Origin: Prolixibacteraceae bacterium
GTDB lineage: Bacteria > Bacteroidota > Bacteroidia > Bacteroidales > Prolixibacteraceae
Length of the DNA: 22,766 nt
NCBI GenBank assembly: GCA_016930735.1
Contig: JAFGGF010000304.1
Location: 1 to 22,766, forward strand
Reading direction: 5' to 3'
Part shown: in pieces, positions 15,482-22,766 of the stretch
How positions within the stretch are numbered: the stretch's first letter is position 1
Layout: each line of letters starts with the position of its first letter
Translations under genes and position numbers: made by a program
Notes under the pieces: generated by a model
What the model saw: the letters and a program-made list of their open reading frames with translations, nothing else
What the model was told of the DNA's origin: nothing
The model's database searches: none

Positions 15482-17845
15482 TTACTCATACCTCAGTGCT
15501 TCAACTGGATTGCTTTTAGCTACTTTGAACGACTGGAAGGTTACAGTCATTAAAGCAATAAAGAATGCAAGGACACCGGCAATAATAAAAATCCACCAGC
15601 TTAATCCTACCTGGTAAGCAAAGTTTTCCAGCCATCGGGTCATAGTATAATATGATACAGGAACGGCAATAACATAAGCGATAATAACCCAAATAAGGAA
15701 ATCTTTGTTTAATAATGTCAATACTTCAAATATTTTTGCTCCATTCACTTTTCTGATCCCAATTTCTTTTGTCCTCCTGGTAATGCTGATTAATACAACT
15801 CCAAACAAACCCATTACCGATAAAACAATGGCTAATACAGAAAAAACACCAATCAGTTTTGCCTGGTTTTGTTCCCTTGTATAAAACTGGTTGATATTAT
15901 CGGTTAAATAATTAATATCAATAAATGCTTCAGGCGAAATTTGCCTGACCATCTTTTGCAAATCTGAAATTACAGAAGCATCGTTAACACCATTTGTTTT
16001 GACAGCCATCAGCCTCATTTTTTCAGGATTCTGTTGAAGAATGGCCATGGGCTGGATTAATGAATGTATTGAATGTGCACTAAAATCCCGTACAATTCCC
16101 CGAACCTTAAAACCATTTAATAATTCTCCGGCTTTAATATTGAATTCTTTTGCAGCCGACTCATTAATAATTATTGTGGTGACACCTTGTTGAAATATAC
16201 CAAACGATTCACCATCAACAACTTCCATTTCAAGTAATTCAATCATGCCTTCACCCATTATTAATCCGTCAAATCGTACAGATCCATCTTCAGTTTTCAG
16301 GTTAATGGGTAAAAAAGCATTAAATGGAGGAATAAATGATGAACCTGCTATCATTTTTACTCCGGGATTTTTCTCCAATTCATTTTTAATTACTGGAAAC
16401 TGTTTTTGTAATTCAGCGGTACCTAAATTACAGATCAGAATATTTTCAGGATTGATCGCTTTAAAATTTGTCAGGGCATAGTTTATTTGTTTTTTAAAAG
16501 TCAGGACACTGACAATGAGTATAATAAACACTGCAAAATGAAAGCTTAGGAACGAGTTTTTCAAGTTATTCTTTCTACCTATCTTTTTCATACGGCCCGT
16601 CAGCAACTGTACAATTGAAATCCTGGAAATATTACTCCCGATAAGAAGGCCTGAAAATGTACCTGTCAGTACAATAACAAGAATTAATGATAACCATGTC
16701 TGCCCCAGGCTAAAAACCTCGCTTCCAATCGTTTTATTAAGTGTGGAGTTTATAAAAGAGATGCCGGGAATTATAATTATAAATGCAGGGATCACACTCA
16801 TCGATGCAATCAGGATGGCTTCAAAAAGCACCTGTTTTTGAATAATAAACCTCGTTGCTCCCATGGCTTTTTTTGCCCCCAATTCTTTTAACCGGATTAT
16901 TATTTTTGCCTTAGTCAGGAAAATATAGTTGATAACTGAAATACATAGAATTACAAATGCAATTGCCATGTAATATTTTAATTCATCCTTATTGCCTGTC
17001 CTGCTGAATAGATTTCCGTTAAGCTCATTCGAATTAAAGTAAATTTCAGAAACCGGCTGCAAACTGTAGCCGGCATCAGCCCACCTTTCCTGATCGAGCA
17101 ATTCAGCATATTTCTGAATTTTATTTGTAACACTTTCAGAATCTGACCCTTCATTTAAAAAAAGGTAAGTATAAAAATAATTTCTGTCCCATGTTTTAAA
17201 TTCATTTAGTGAAGAGCCATATTCACCAAGCATACGTTGGGTTTGCCCGAAAACTTCACCTGACAATTCCAGGTCGGCAATAAACTCAGGATTTAAAGTG
17301 GAATTGGAAGGAAAATCTTCATAAACACCGGAAACTGTAAGAGTGATAAAATCATCATTAAATTTCACTATTAATAAACTTCCGGAGGCATTTTCATATT
17401 TATAGTATTTTTTAGCCATCGATTCTGATAAGGCAACCTCATTTCTTGACAAAGCCGGAGTACCATACCTGAATTTTATTCCCAGATTATTATAAACTGA
17501 AGAATCGGCAAATGCAAACAAATTTTCACTTAGAATCTGTCCGTTTTTATCTTTAATCTGAACATTATTTGCCTGAAAAAACCTGAAAAAGCTTTTAACC
17601 TCCGGAATTTCATTTTTTATTTCTTCTGCAAGAAGATAAGGAGTACGGCAATCATCACCCTGAATTACACGAAAAGCAGAATTATAATCCGGAATAAACT
17701 TATCAAATGAAAACTCATGAATTACTAGGATGACTAAAAGCATTATACTTCCAAGTCCGATACCCAGCCCTAAAACACTGATGGATGATTGGATTTTATT
17801 TTTCAGGAGGCTTCGTATGGAGATTTTAAGGTTAGTCAGATTCAT
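15482..17845 (-). CDS. FtsX/MacB-type ABC transporter permease (paralogue 5)
   Basis: A 787-residue inner-membrane permease. TM1 is at about 20-43, TM2 at 289-311, TM3 at 340-361, TM4 at 381-404, TM5 at 432-450, TM6 at 664-688, TM7 at 716-735 and TM8 at 748-770. The periplasmic domains lie at about 44-285 and 451-660. The usual GVVKDFH is changed to GIVRDFS (583-589), and the DPIGK-like element before it is poorly kept. Coupling motifs are KELGAKKAMGAT (320-331) in the first half and KEIGIRKVNGAK (693-704) in the second. The tail has NFAYQVGLSWW and ends NPVEALRYE. It is directly upstream of the ATPase gene. Its own leader has two AACTAAA half-sites like those in front of paralogue 4. Confidence 0.92.
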   Translation of the reverse strand: MNLTNLKISIRSLLKNKIQSSISVLGLGIGLGSIMLLVILVIHEFSFDKFIPDYNSAFRVIQGDDCRTPYLLAEEIKNEIPEVKSFFRFFQANNVQIKDKNGQILSENLFAFADSSVYNNLGIKFRYGTPALSRNEVALSESMAKKYYKYENASGSLLIVKFNDDFITLTVSGVYEDFPSNSTLNPEFIADLELSGEVFGQTQRMLGEYGSSLNEFKTWDRNYFYTYLFLNEGSDSESVTNKIQKYAELLDQERWADAGYSLQPVSEIYFNSNELNGNLFSRTGNKDELKYYMAIAFVILCISVINYIFLTKAKIIIRLKELGAKKAMGATRFIIQKQVLFEAILIASMSVIPAFIIIIPGISFINSTLNKTIGSEVFSLGQTWLSLILVIVLTGTFSGLLIGSNISRISIVQLLTGRMKKIGRKNNLKNSFLSFHFAVFIILIVSVLTFKKQINYALTNFKAINPENILICNLGTAELQKQFPVIKNELEKNPGVKMIAGSSFIPPFNAFLPINLKTEDGSVRFDGLIMGEGMIELLEMEVVDGESFGIFQQGVTTIIINESAAKEFNIKAGELLNGFKVRGIVRDFSAHSIHSLIQPMAILQQNPEKMRLMAVKTNGVNDASVISDLQKMVRQISPEAFIDINYLTDNINQFYTREQNQAKLIGVFSVLAIVLSVMGLFGVVLISITRRTKEIGIRKVNGAKIFEVLTLLNKDFLIWVIIAYVIAVPVSYYTMTRWLENFAYQVGLSWWIFIIAGVLAFFIALMTVTFQSFKVAKSNPVEALRYE

Positions 17846-17977
17846 AATCAGTTAATTAAATTTGATCCGATTAAGAACAAAAACTATGCCTTTAGTTATC
17901 GAACTATAATTTTAGTTTATAAATCAAATCTGAAAATGAAAATAATATCTTTAATGAATGGGCGTGCCTTAAGAAAA

Positions 17978-18358
17978 CTAAGGAATGGGTAATTTTTTTT
18001 CTACTTCTTTCCATTTCGCCAGTGCCATACCTTTCCTGCCATTACACTGTTCTTCCACTAATGTAAGTTTTAATTCCTTGTTTTCATATTTGAATGTATA
18101 AATACCCTTTTGTTCCTTCGGACAGGCCATATATCCACCTAAATCTGTAAATATAATTGTATCGCCTTTTTGTTCAAATACACCCTTAACCAAACTCAAC
18201 AGATCAGGTGTTTGCAGCAAATATTTTGAATTTGTGAATTCAAGCTGAACAATATTAACTCCTTCTCCCGTGCTAAATTTTTTCCCTTCCAGTTGTGCAC
18301 TTACATTCAATGAGATTAGAAATCCTAACGCAAACAGAATATATAATTTCATTTTCAT
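17978..18358 (-). CDS. Small secreted protein of unknown function
   Basis: 126 residues beginning with a clear Sec signal peptide (basic MKMK, hydrophobic core to about residue 20, cleavage likely after NVSAQ near 22). The mature part of about 104 residues is predicted to be beta-rich, with alternating strands such as KYLLQTP, DTIIFTDLGG and GIYTFKYENKELKLTLV, as in small lipocalin-like folds. Two cysteines, in YMACPKE and EEQCNGR, could form a disulfide. I do not recognise the family. It sits between permeases 6 and 5 on the same strand, 89 nt behind paralogue 6 and 132 nt before paralogue 5, so a role with a permease in the periplasm is possible but unproven. Confidence 0.75.
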   Translation of the reverse strand: MKMKLYILFALGFLISLNVSAQLEGKKFSTGEGVNIVQLEFTNSKYLLQTPDLLSLVKGVFEQKGDTIIFTDLGGYMACPKEQKGIYTFKYENKELKLTLVEEQCNGRKGMALAKWKEVEKKLPIP

Positions 18359-18372
18359 CCTATACTATTTCA

Positions 18373-18436
18373 GATTTTTTTCAAGTTTAAAAAATTCAAA
18401 CCACACCTCAAAACATCAATTCTGATTTTTTTCAAG
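18373..18436. repeat. 13-bp perfect direct repeat pair
   Basis: GATTTTTTTCAAG occurs at 18373-18385 and 18424-18436, 51 nt apart and filling most of the gap between permease 6 and the small secreted protein. The first copy is 15 nt before that gene's start codon and the second is 12 nt behind the permease stop codon. It could be a slippage duplicate or paired sites. Confidence 0.4.
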
Positions 18437-18447
18437 CTTTACGCCAA

Positions 18448-20844
18448 TTATTCGTATCGAAGTGCCTCTACAGGATTCCTCGAAGCTGCCTTCCATGATT
18501 TTAAAGATACCGTTAATACAGCTATACTAAAAACAGCCATGCCGGCAATTGCAAACACCCACCAGCTCAGGTTGGTTTTGTAAGCAAAATTTTCAAGCCA
18601 TGTATTCATGGCATACCAGCTAACCGGAAAAGCTATAACAAAAGATATAATGATCCAACTGAGAAAATCTTTATTAAGCAATCCAACTACCTGTATAGCA
18701 GAAGCACCATTTACTTTTCGCAACCCGATTTCCTTATCCCTTTTTGTCAGGTAAAACACAATTAAACCGTACAAACCTATTGTTGCTATGGCAATTGACA
18801 GAATTGTCAGCCATACATAGAATTTACTGTAGCGGCTTTCCGACTTATATTGTTCATTAAAATGCTGATCGGCAAATGAATAATTCAGTTCATCTTTTGT
18901 AAAATGCCTGTTCCACACCGATTTTAACTGTGCAAGCGACTCATTCAGATTTTTTGTATTTACCCTGATTGCAAAATATCCAAATTCAAAAGGGTAATTA
19001 TTATTCCACACCATCGGATAGATTGGTTTCTGTAATCCTTCATTATGAAAATCGTTAACAACCCCTATAATTTCAAGCCGTGTTGTATCTCCCCTTCGAA
19101 ATATCCATCTTCCTACAGCTTCCTCCGGATTTTCAAACCCCAGTTGTTTCAGAGCATTTTGATTAATTAATACATCATTAATATTTTGCCTGCGGGAAAT
19201 TCCAAAATTATTACCTGCCAGTAAATCTATTTTATACGTATTTATTAATCCATCATCGGCACTGTTTTCATAATATACTGTTCCGGATGTTACTCCCTGC
19301 TCCGGATTTACAAATTCCCTCTGGGTGTAACCTATTGGTTCCATTCCCGGGACAAAAACATTAAAAGTGGCTGATTCAAATCCGGCAAAACTGAGAATCT
19401 CATTTTTAAATCCCTGGTATTTTTCCCGTTTTTGAGGATCAGGATTTAATGAAGCAGGGCCGGTACATAATATTACTCCGTTCAGCTCAATCCCCAAATC
19501 CTTATTTTTCATGAATGAAATCTGTTTATAAACCACCATTGTACTAATCAGGAAAATAATAGATAAAGCCATTTGCACCATAACCAGGCCTTGTTTGAAT
19601 TTTCCGCCTTTAACTTTATCCTTCCCAACTATGTAATTCATCCTTGCCAAATAAATTCCATAATAAATACTTGAGAACAGAATTCCCAATGCAACTATTG
19701 CAAGCAGAATTAATAAAATATTACCTGGCGGGATATAAGCTTCTTTCAATGGGATATTAAAAAAATCGGCAAATGTATTTTTGAAAATTAAATAAATAAC
19801 AAATGAAATAGTTAAGGCAAACAGGTTCAGAATGATACTTTCAGCCAGCGACTGATGCCACACATGGATATTTGAAGCACCAACCAGCTTACGCATACTT
19901 ATTTGCAACGACCGTGTCTGTGCCTGTGCCGTAGAAAGGTTTACATAATTTATCCATGCAATAAATAAAGTAAACAAGGCAACAACAATCAGATTAATCA
20001 ATGAAGAATAATTTGTGTTGGCTCCCATTTCTCCATCAATCCCCTGGATAAAATGAAGGTCTTTTAGTGGCTGCAGCGAAAATGAGGCTTCCCTGTGATC
20101 GTCGGCCAGGAAAGGCATATACATTTCAACAAAACCATTGATTTTCTGAAGAGACTGGTCCTTTGAGACTCCTTTTTTCATTTTGATATAATTCCACCAA
20201 CCACCACTCCAGTCGCCTCTTTCTCCCATAATTCCCATTTCTACCCAGGTTTTATAAGAAACAAAATATTTGGCAGTCAGGTGAGTATTGGAAGGCATGT
20301 CTTTAAAAACTCCGGTAATTTCAATGGGCATTTCTCCGTTTACTTCCATAATCCTGCCCACAGGATCCTTATCATGAAAAAGTGCTTTGGCCGCAGTTTC
20401 TGAAATAATTCCCAGGCGGGGAGCCGAATAATCAGCTACACCTGCTATCATATCCAACGGAAATACATCTTCAAAATCTTCAGATACCCATAAAATATCC
20501 TGATTGGCATAATACGTATCTTCAAATAACACCTGGCATTTTTCAAAGTAAGCACAGCCATTTGCCTCAACTTCGGGTATCTGTTCCCTGATAGCATGAA
20601 ATAAACCACGGGGAGATTTTGCACCCTGATAAATGGGCTCGCCTTGTTTGGATACCTCGTAATTTATCCGGTAAATATTTTCAGATTTATCAAAAAAAGA
20701 ATCAAACGAATATTCGTAAACGATATAATAAACTGAGAATAGAAATGAAGTCAGCCCCAAAACCAATCCAAACAGATTTATCAGGCTCATTTGTTTATAT
20801 TTCAGCAAACTTCTGAAAGCAGAGATAATGATTAATTTAAGCAT
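18448..20844 (-). CDS. FtsX/MacB-type ABC transporter permease (paralogue 6)
   Basis: A 798-residue inner-membrane permease. TM1 is at about 20-43, TM2 at 281-303, TM3 at 335-355, TM4 at 375-400, TM5 at 418-438, TM6 at 676-698, TM7 at 727-747 and TM8 at 760-782. The periplasmic domains lie at about 44-278 and 440-672, with GVVNDFH at 594-600. The first coupling motif is degenerate (LQISMRKLVGAS, 313-324); the second is standard (KEIGLRKVNGAS, 704-715). The tail has NFAYKTNLSWW and ends NPVEALRYE. Two cysteines, C97 and C103, in the first periplasmic domain might pair. It is 121 nt behind the end of the DUF559 gene and 89 nt before the small secreted protein. Confidence 0.92.
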   Translation of the reverse strand: MLKLIIISAFRSLLKYKQMSLINLFGLVLGLTSFLFSVYYIVYEYSFDSFFDKSENIYRINYEVSKQGEPIYQGAKSPRGLFHAIREQIPEVEANGCAYFEKCQVLFEDTYYANQDILWVSEDFEDVFPLDMIAGVADYSAPRLGIISETAAKALFHDKDPVGRIMEVNGEMPIEITGVFKDMPSNTHLTAKYFVSYKTWVEMGIMGERGDWSGGWWNYIKMKKGVSKDQSLQKINGFVEMYMPFLADDHREASFSLQPLKDLHFIQGIDGEMGANTNYSSLINLIVVALFTLFIAWINYVNLSTAQAQTRSLQISMRKLVGASNIHVWHQSLAESIILNLFALTISFVIYLIFKNTFADFFNIPLKEAYIPPGNILLILLAIVALGILFSSIYYGIYLARMNYIVGKDKVKGGKFKQGLVMVQMALSIIFLISTMVVYKQISFMKNKDLGIELNGVILCTGPASLNPDPQKREKYQGFKNEILSFAGFESATFNVFVPGMEPIGYTQREFVNPEQGVTSGTVYYENSADDGLINTYKIDLLAGNNFGISRRQNINDVLINQNALKQLGFENPEEAVGRWIFRRGDTTRLEIIGVVNDFHNEGLQKPIYPMVWNNNYPFEFGYFAIRVNTKNLNESLAQLKSVWNRHFTKDELNYSFADQHFNEQYKSESRYSKFYVWLTILSIAIATIGLYGLIVFYLTKRDKEIGLRKVNGASAIQVVGLLNKDFLSWIIISFVIAFPVSWYAMNTWLENFAYKTNLSWWVFAIAGMAVFSIAVLTVSLKSWKAASRNPVEALRYE

Positions 20845-20959
20845 AGCGGTTCAAATTAGTTTGCCTAAAATAATAAATTAATAGAAGTCTGACACGTAAG
20901 GAAATGAAGTTTTTAATTCTCCGCTTTATGAATCAAAGATTTATATCGTACAAAAAACC

Positions 20960-21417
20960 AACCCCCTAAATCCCACCAGGTGGGGACTTTTCAATGCCAA
21001 AATTCATTAATATATTTTCTATTTTAAATAAAACTTCTTCAATATTATTTTCAACTTCTGAATTATTAAATCGGATTACTTTTATTCCAAACATTTTCAT
21101 ATCCTCAGATCGAATTTTATCATATTCCTTTTGAAATTCATGAATTCCACCATCTAATTCTATAACAAGTTTATATTCATGACAATAAAAATCAACAATA
21201 TAAATATTTACAGGATGTTGCCTTCTAAATCGCAATCCTAAAAGTTGTCTTCTGTTGAGTCTATCCCAAAGTATTTTTTCTGCATTAGTCAAATTTAGCC
21301 GCAACTTCTTTGCCTTTTTTAAGGTAACTTCAGTTGCACCATAATACATATTTTTATCCAGTTCATTCATGGAATCATTACATCATTTTTAGTCCTCCCC
21401 CTGGGGAGTCAGAGGGT
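20960..21417. mobile_element. Inverted-repeat element carrying a DUF559 gene
   Basis: About 458 bp bounded by imperfect C/G-rich inverted repeats: the left begins AACCCCCTAAATCCC (20960-20988) and the right, read on the - strand, ACCCTCTGACTCCCC (21391-21417). Each arm is itself palindromic: CCCACC-A-GGTGGG at 20972-20984 and CTCCCC-CT-GGGGAG at 21395-21408. C/G-rich flanks of this kind are familiar to me around DUF559 genes in Bacteroidota genomes, but I cannot verify that here. The right arm ends 14 nt from the stop codon of permease 7. Mobility is inferred. Confidence 0.6.
20966..21370 (-). CDS. DUF559 endonuclease-domain protein (Vsr-like fold)
   Basis: 134 residues with the complete DUF559 pattern: LRLNLTNAEKILWDRL (24-39), LLGLRFRRQHPV (43-54), YIVDFYC (57-63), LVIELDGGIHE (68-78), DKIRSEDMKMFGIKVIRF (84-101). 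D60 and E71 are the expected acidic residues of a restriction-endonuclease-like active site, as in Vsr repair nucleases. Activity in this family is largely predicted. The last residues (EKSPPGGI) and the stop codon are encoded by the left repeat arm, so gene and repeat are one unit. The gene is intact, unlike the two GxxExxY genes. It lies between two permease genes on their strand but is unlikely to belong to the transporter. Confidence 0.88.
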   Translation of the reverse strand: MNELDKNMYYGATEVTLKKAKKLRLNLTNAEKILWDRLNRRQLLGLRFRRQHPVNIYIVDFYCHEYKLVIELDGGIHEFQKEYDKIRSEDMKMFGIKVIRFNNSEVENNIEEVLFKIENILMNFGIEKSPPGGI

Positions 21418-21431
21418 AATAAATAAATATT

Positions 21432-22766
21432 TTATTCGTATCGAAGCGCTTCCACCGGATTTCTTGTTGCTGCCTTCCATGACTGGAATGAAACAGTAAT
21501 CAATGCAATTCCCAATGATAAAACTCCGGCAATTGCAAATATCCACCAGCTCATGGAGGTTTTGTAAGCAAAGTTTTCGAGCCATTTATGCATGGCATAC
21601 CATGCAATGGGTGTGGCAATTATAAAAGCTAAAACAACCCACTTTAAAAAATCTTTATTGAGCAATGTCAGCACTTCCGAGATTTTAGCACCGTTTACCT
21701 TACGAATTCCAATTTCTTTTTTCCTTTTTTCTGAAGAAAATAAAGCAATTCCAAATAAACCGATGCTTGCTATAAAAATCGCCACTATTCCAAAAACTCC
21801 CATAAATTTTCCCGTCTGGTCTTCAATTTCATATTGATGCCGGTAATTATCCAATACAAATTCGTATTCAAATGGAAATTCAGGAGCATATTTATCCCAG
21901 GTTGAAGCAATATAATCTATTGATTCCTGTTCATGCTCTGGTGCAATTCTGACAAGCAATTCGAAATGAAAATAGGGTTGAAAAAACATACATAATGGTT
22001 CCAGCTTGTCGCGCAGCGTACGATAGTTAAAATTTTCGGTCACTCCAATTATTTTACCAGGCCTTCCTCCCAATTTTATTGGCATTCCCACTACAGATTC
22101 GACCCCCATTTGTTTTACGGTTTCATTATTTACAACATATGCAGTTTGCTCCTGATCCCACATGGCAGAAAGCATATCGTATGTAAAAAACTGTCCATCA
22201 ATTAAATTTACTCCCAGTGTTTCCAGATAATCCAAATCAACTGAAGACCACCGTGCCTGCACCAACTTTCCATCTTCTTTGCCGGGCCACCACATTTCTT
22301 CTTTGTTTGCACGGTTATTCATAGGCGATCCTAGGGTTCGAGTTACTGATACTATATCCGGGTTTGCCAGTAATTCATCTTTAAAAACATCATAAGCCGA
22401 TCCTTTCAAACCTTCACCCACCGGCATAGCTAAAGGAATGGAAATAAGATTCCCGGCATCAAATCCAAAATCTTTATTTTTCATAAAATGCAGTTGATTG
22501 AATATAACAGCTGTACAAATTATTAAAATAATTGATGCTGCATACTGAAACACAATCAGCATATTTCTAACATGGTTTGTTTCCTTTTTTTGTTTAAAAG
22601 CCAAAACCTCAGCAGGTTTTTTACGGGCGAAAATCAGTGCCGGGTAAACTGAAGAAATAATTCCCGTTAATAATGCAATTCCAAAAATTCCGGCAATAAT
22701 TTTCCATTCAAACTGAATGCCCTGAAATATCTCATAACCAATAAAACGATTCAGAAAGGGCATTGA
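21432..22766 (-). CDS. FtsX/MacB-type ABC transporter permease (paralogue 7), 5' part outside the window
   Basis: 444 codons are visible and the frame is open to the window edge. The first Met (22763) aligns with an internal position of the paralogues (LPFFNN or LPWFNS after TM3), so about 350 N-terminal residues lie beyond the window. Counting from that Met, visible parts are TM4 (about 20-46), TM5 (66-88), the second periplasmic domain (90-315) with the relaxed GVTENFN (240-246) where others have GVVKDFH, and TM6-TM8 (320-343, 372-392, 405-427). The coupling motif is KEIGIRKVNGAK (349-360). The tail has NFAYKTSMSWW and ends NPVEALRYE, nearly identical to paralogues 3, 4 and 6. Confidence 0.92.
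   Translation of the reverse strand, partial: SMPFLNRFIGYEIFQGIQFEWKIIAGIFGIALLTGIISSVYPALIFARKKPAEVLAFKQKKETNHVRNMLIVFQYAASIILIICTAVIFNQLHFMKNKDFGFDAGNLISIPLAMPVGEGLKGSAYDVFKDELLANPDIVSVTRTLGSPMNNRANKEEMWWPGKEDGKLVQARWSSVDLDYLETLGVNLIDGQFFTYDMLSAMWDQEQTAYVVNNETVKQMGVESVVGMPIKLGGRPGKIIGVTENFNYRTLRDKLEPLCMFFQPYFHFELLVRIAPEHEQESIDYIASTWDKYAPEFPFEYEFVLDNYRHQYEIEDQTGKFMGVFGIVAIFIASIGLFGIALFSSEKRKKEIGIRKVNGAKISEVLTLLNKDFLKWVVLAFIIATPIAWYAMHKWLENFAYKTSMSWWIFAIAGVLSLGIALITVSFQSWKAATRNPVEALRYE

Noticed and set aside
17955..17999. CCTTA / TAAGG stem followed by a T-run on the + strand, as a terminator
   Set aside because: No + strand gene lies upstream; on the - strand, where the small secreted protein ends, the stem is not followed by a T-run.
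1..22766. CRISPR arrays, tRNA or rRNA genes, transposases or integrases
   Set aside because: No regularly spaced identical repeats, no tRNA-like cloverleaf and no recombinase motifs were seen on either strand.

Overview
The window looks chromosomal and comes from a member of the Bacteroidota. The evidence is the low G+C, a TTG / TAnnTTTG type promoter in front of gltX, weak ribosome binding sites, a GltX with the insertion after its KLSKR loop that I know from this phylum, a 6-bladed beta-propeller lipoprotein, and ~790-residue FtsX/MacB-type permeases, which are typical of Bacteroidota. Genus cannot be read from the sequence.

Layout. On the + strand there is only gltX (155-1681), which runs convergently into everything else. 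All other genes are on the - strand. Read in their direction of transcription, from the right edge to the left, they are: a permease cut by the window edge (21432-22766), a DUF559 nuclease-like gene inside an inverted-repeat element (20960-21417), a permease (18448-20844), a small secreted protein (17978-18358), a permease (15482-17845), one ABC ATPase (14608-15288), a permease (12121-14529), a broken GxxExxY gene inside an inverted-repeat element (11629-12116), a propeller lipoprotein in tight linkage with a permease (10047-11531 and 7641-10040), a non-coding stretch holding a hairpin repeat and a permease tail remnant, two more permeases (4748-7111 and 2182-4530), and a second broken GxxExxY gene in an inverted-repeat element (1677-2177).

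How it may work. Seven paralogous permeases share the architecture [TM, periplasmic domain, 3 TM] twice, so each polypeptide may form a whole type VII ABC (MacB/LolCDE/FtsX-like) transmembrane unit. Only one ATPase is visible, so the simplest reading is a shared motor serving several permeases whose periplasmic domains have diverged. The substrate is unknown. One permease is co-transcribed with a lipid-anchored propeller.

The most unusual layer is the interspersed small elements. Three elements of about 460-500 bp each carry a gene of the PD-(D/E)XK-like nuclease superfamily (two GxxExxY, one DUF559). Each has imperfect terminal inverted repeats, each gene's stop codon lies inside one repeat arm, and each element sits 4-14 nt behind the stop codon of a permease gene. 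The two GxxExxY elements have different arm sequences but the same spacing of nGATT boxes (9-8-9). Both GxxExxY genes are broken at the predicted catalytic E-x-K motif, one by an amber codon in place of the lysine and one by a 1-nt frameshift just before it.
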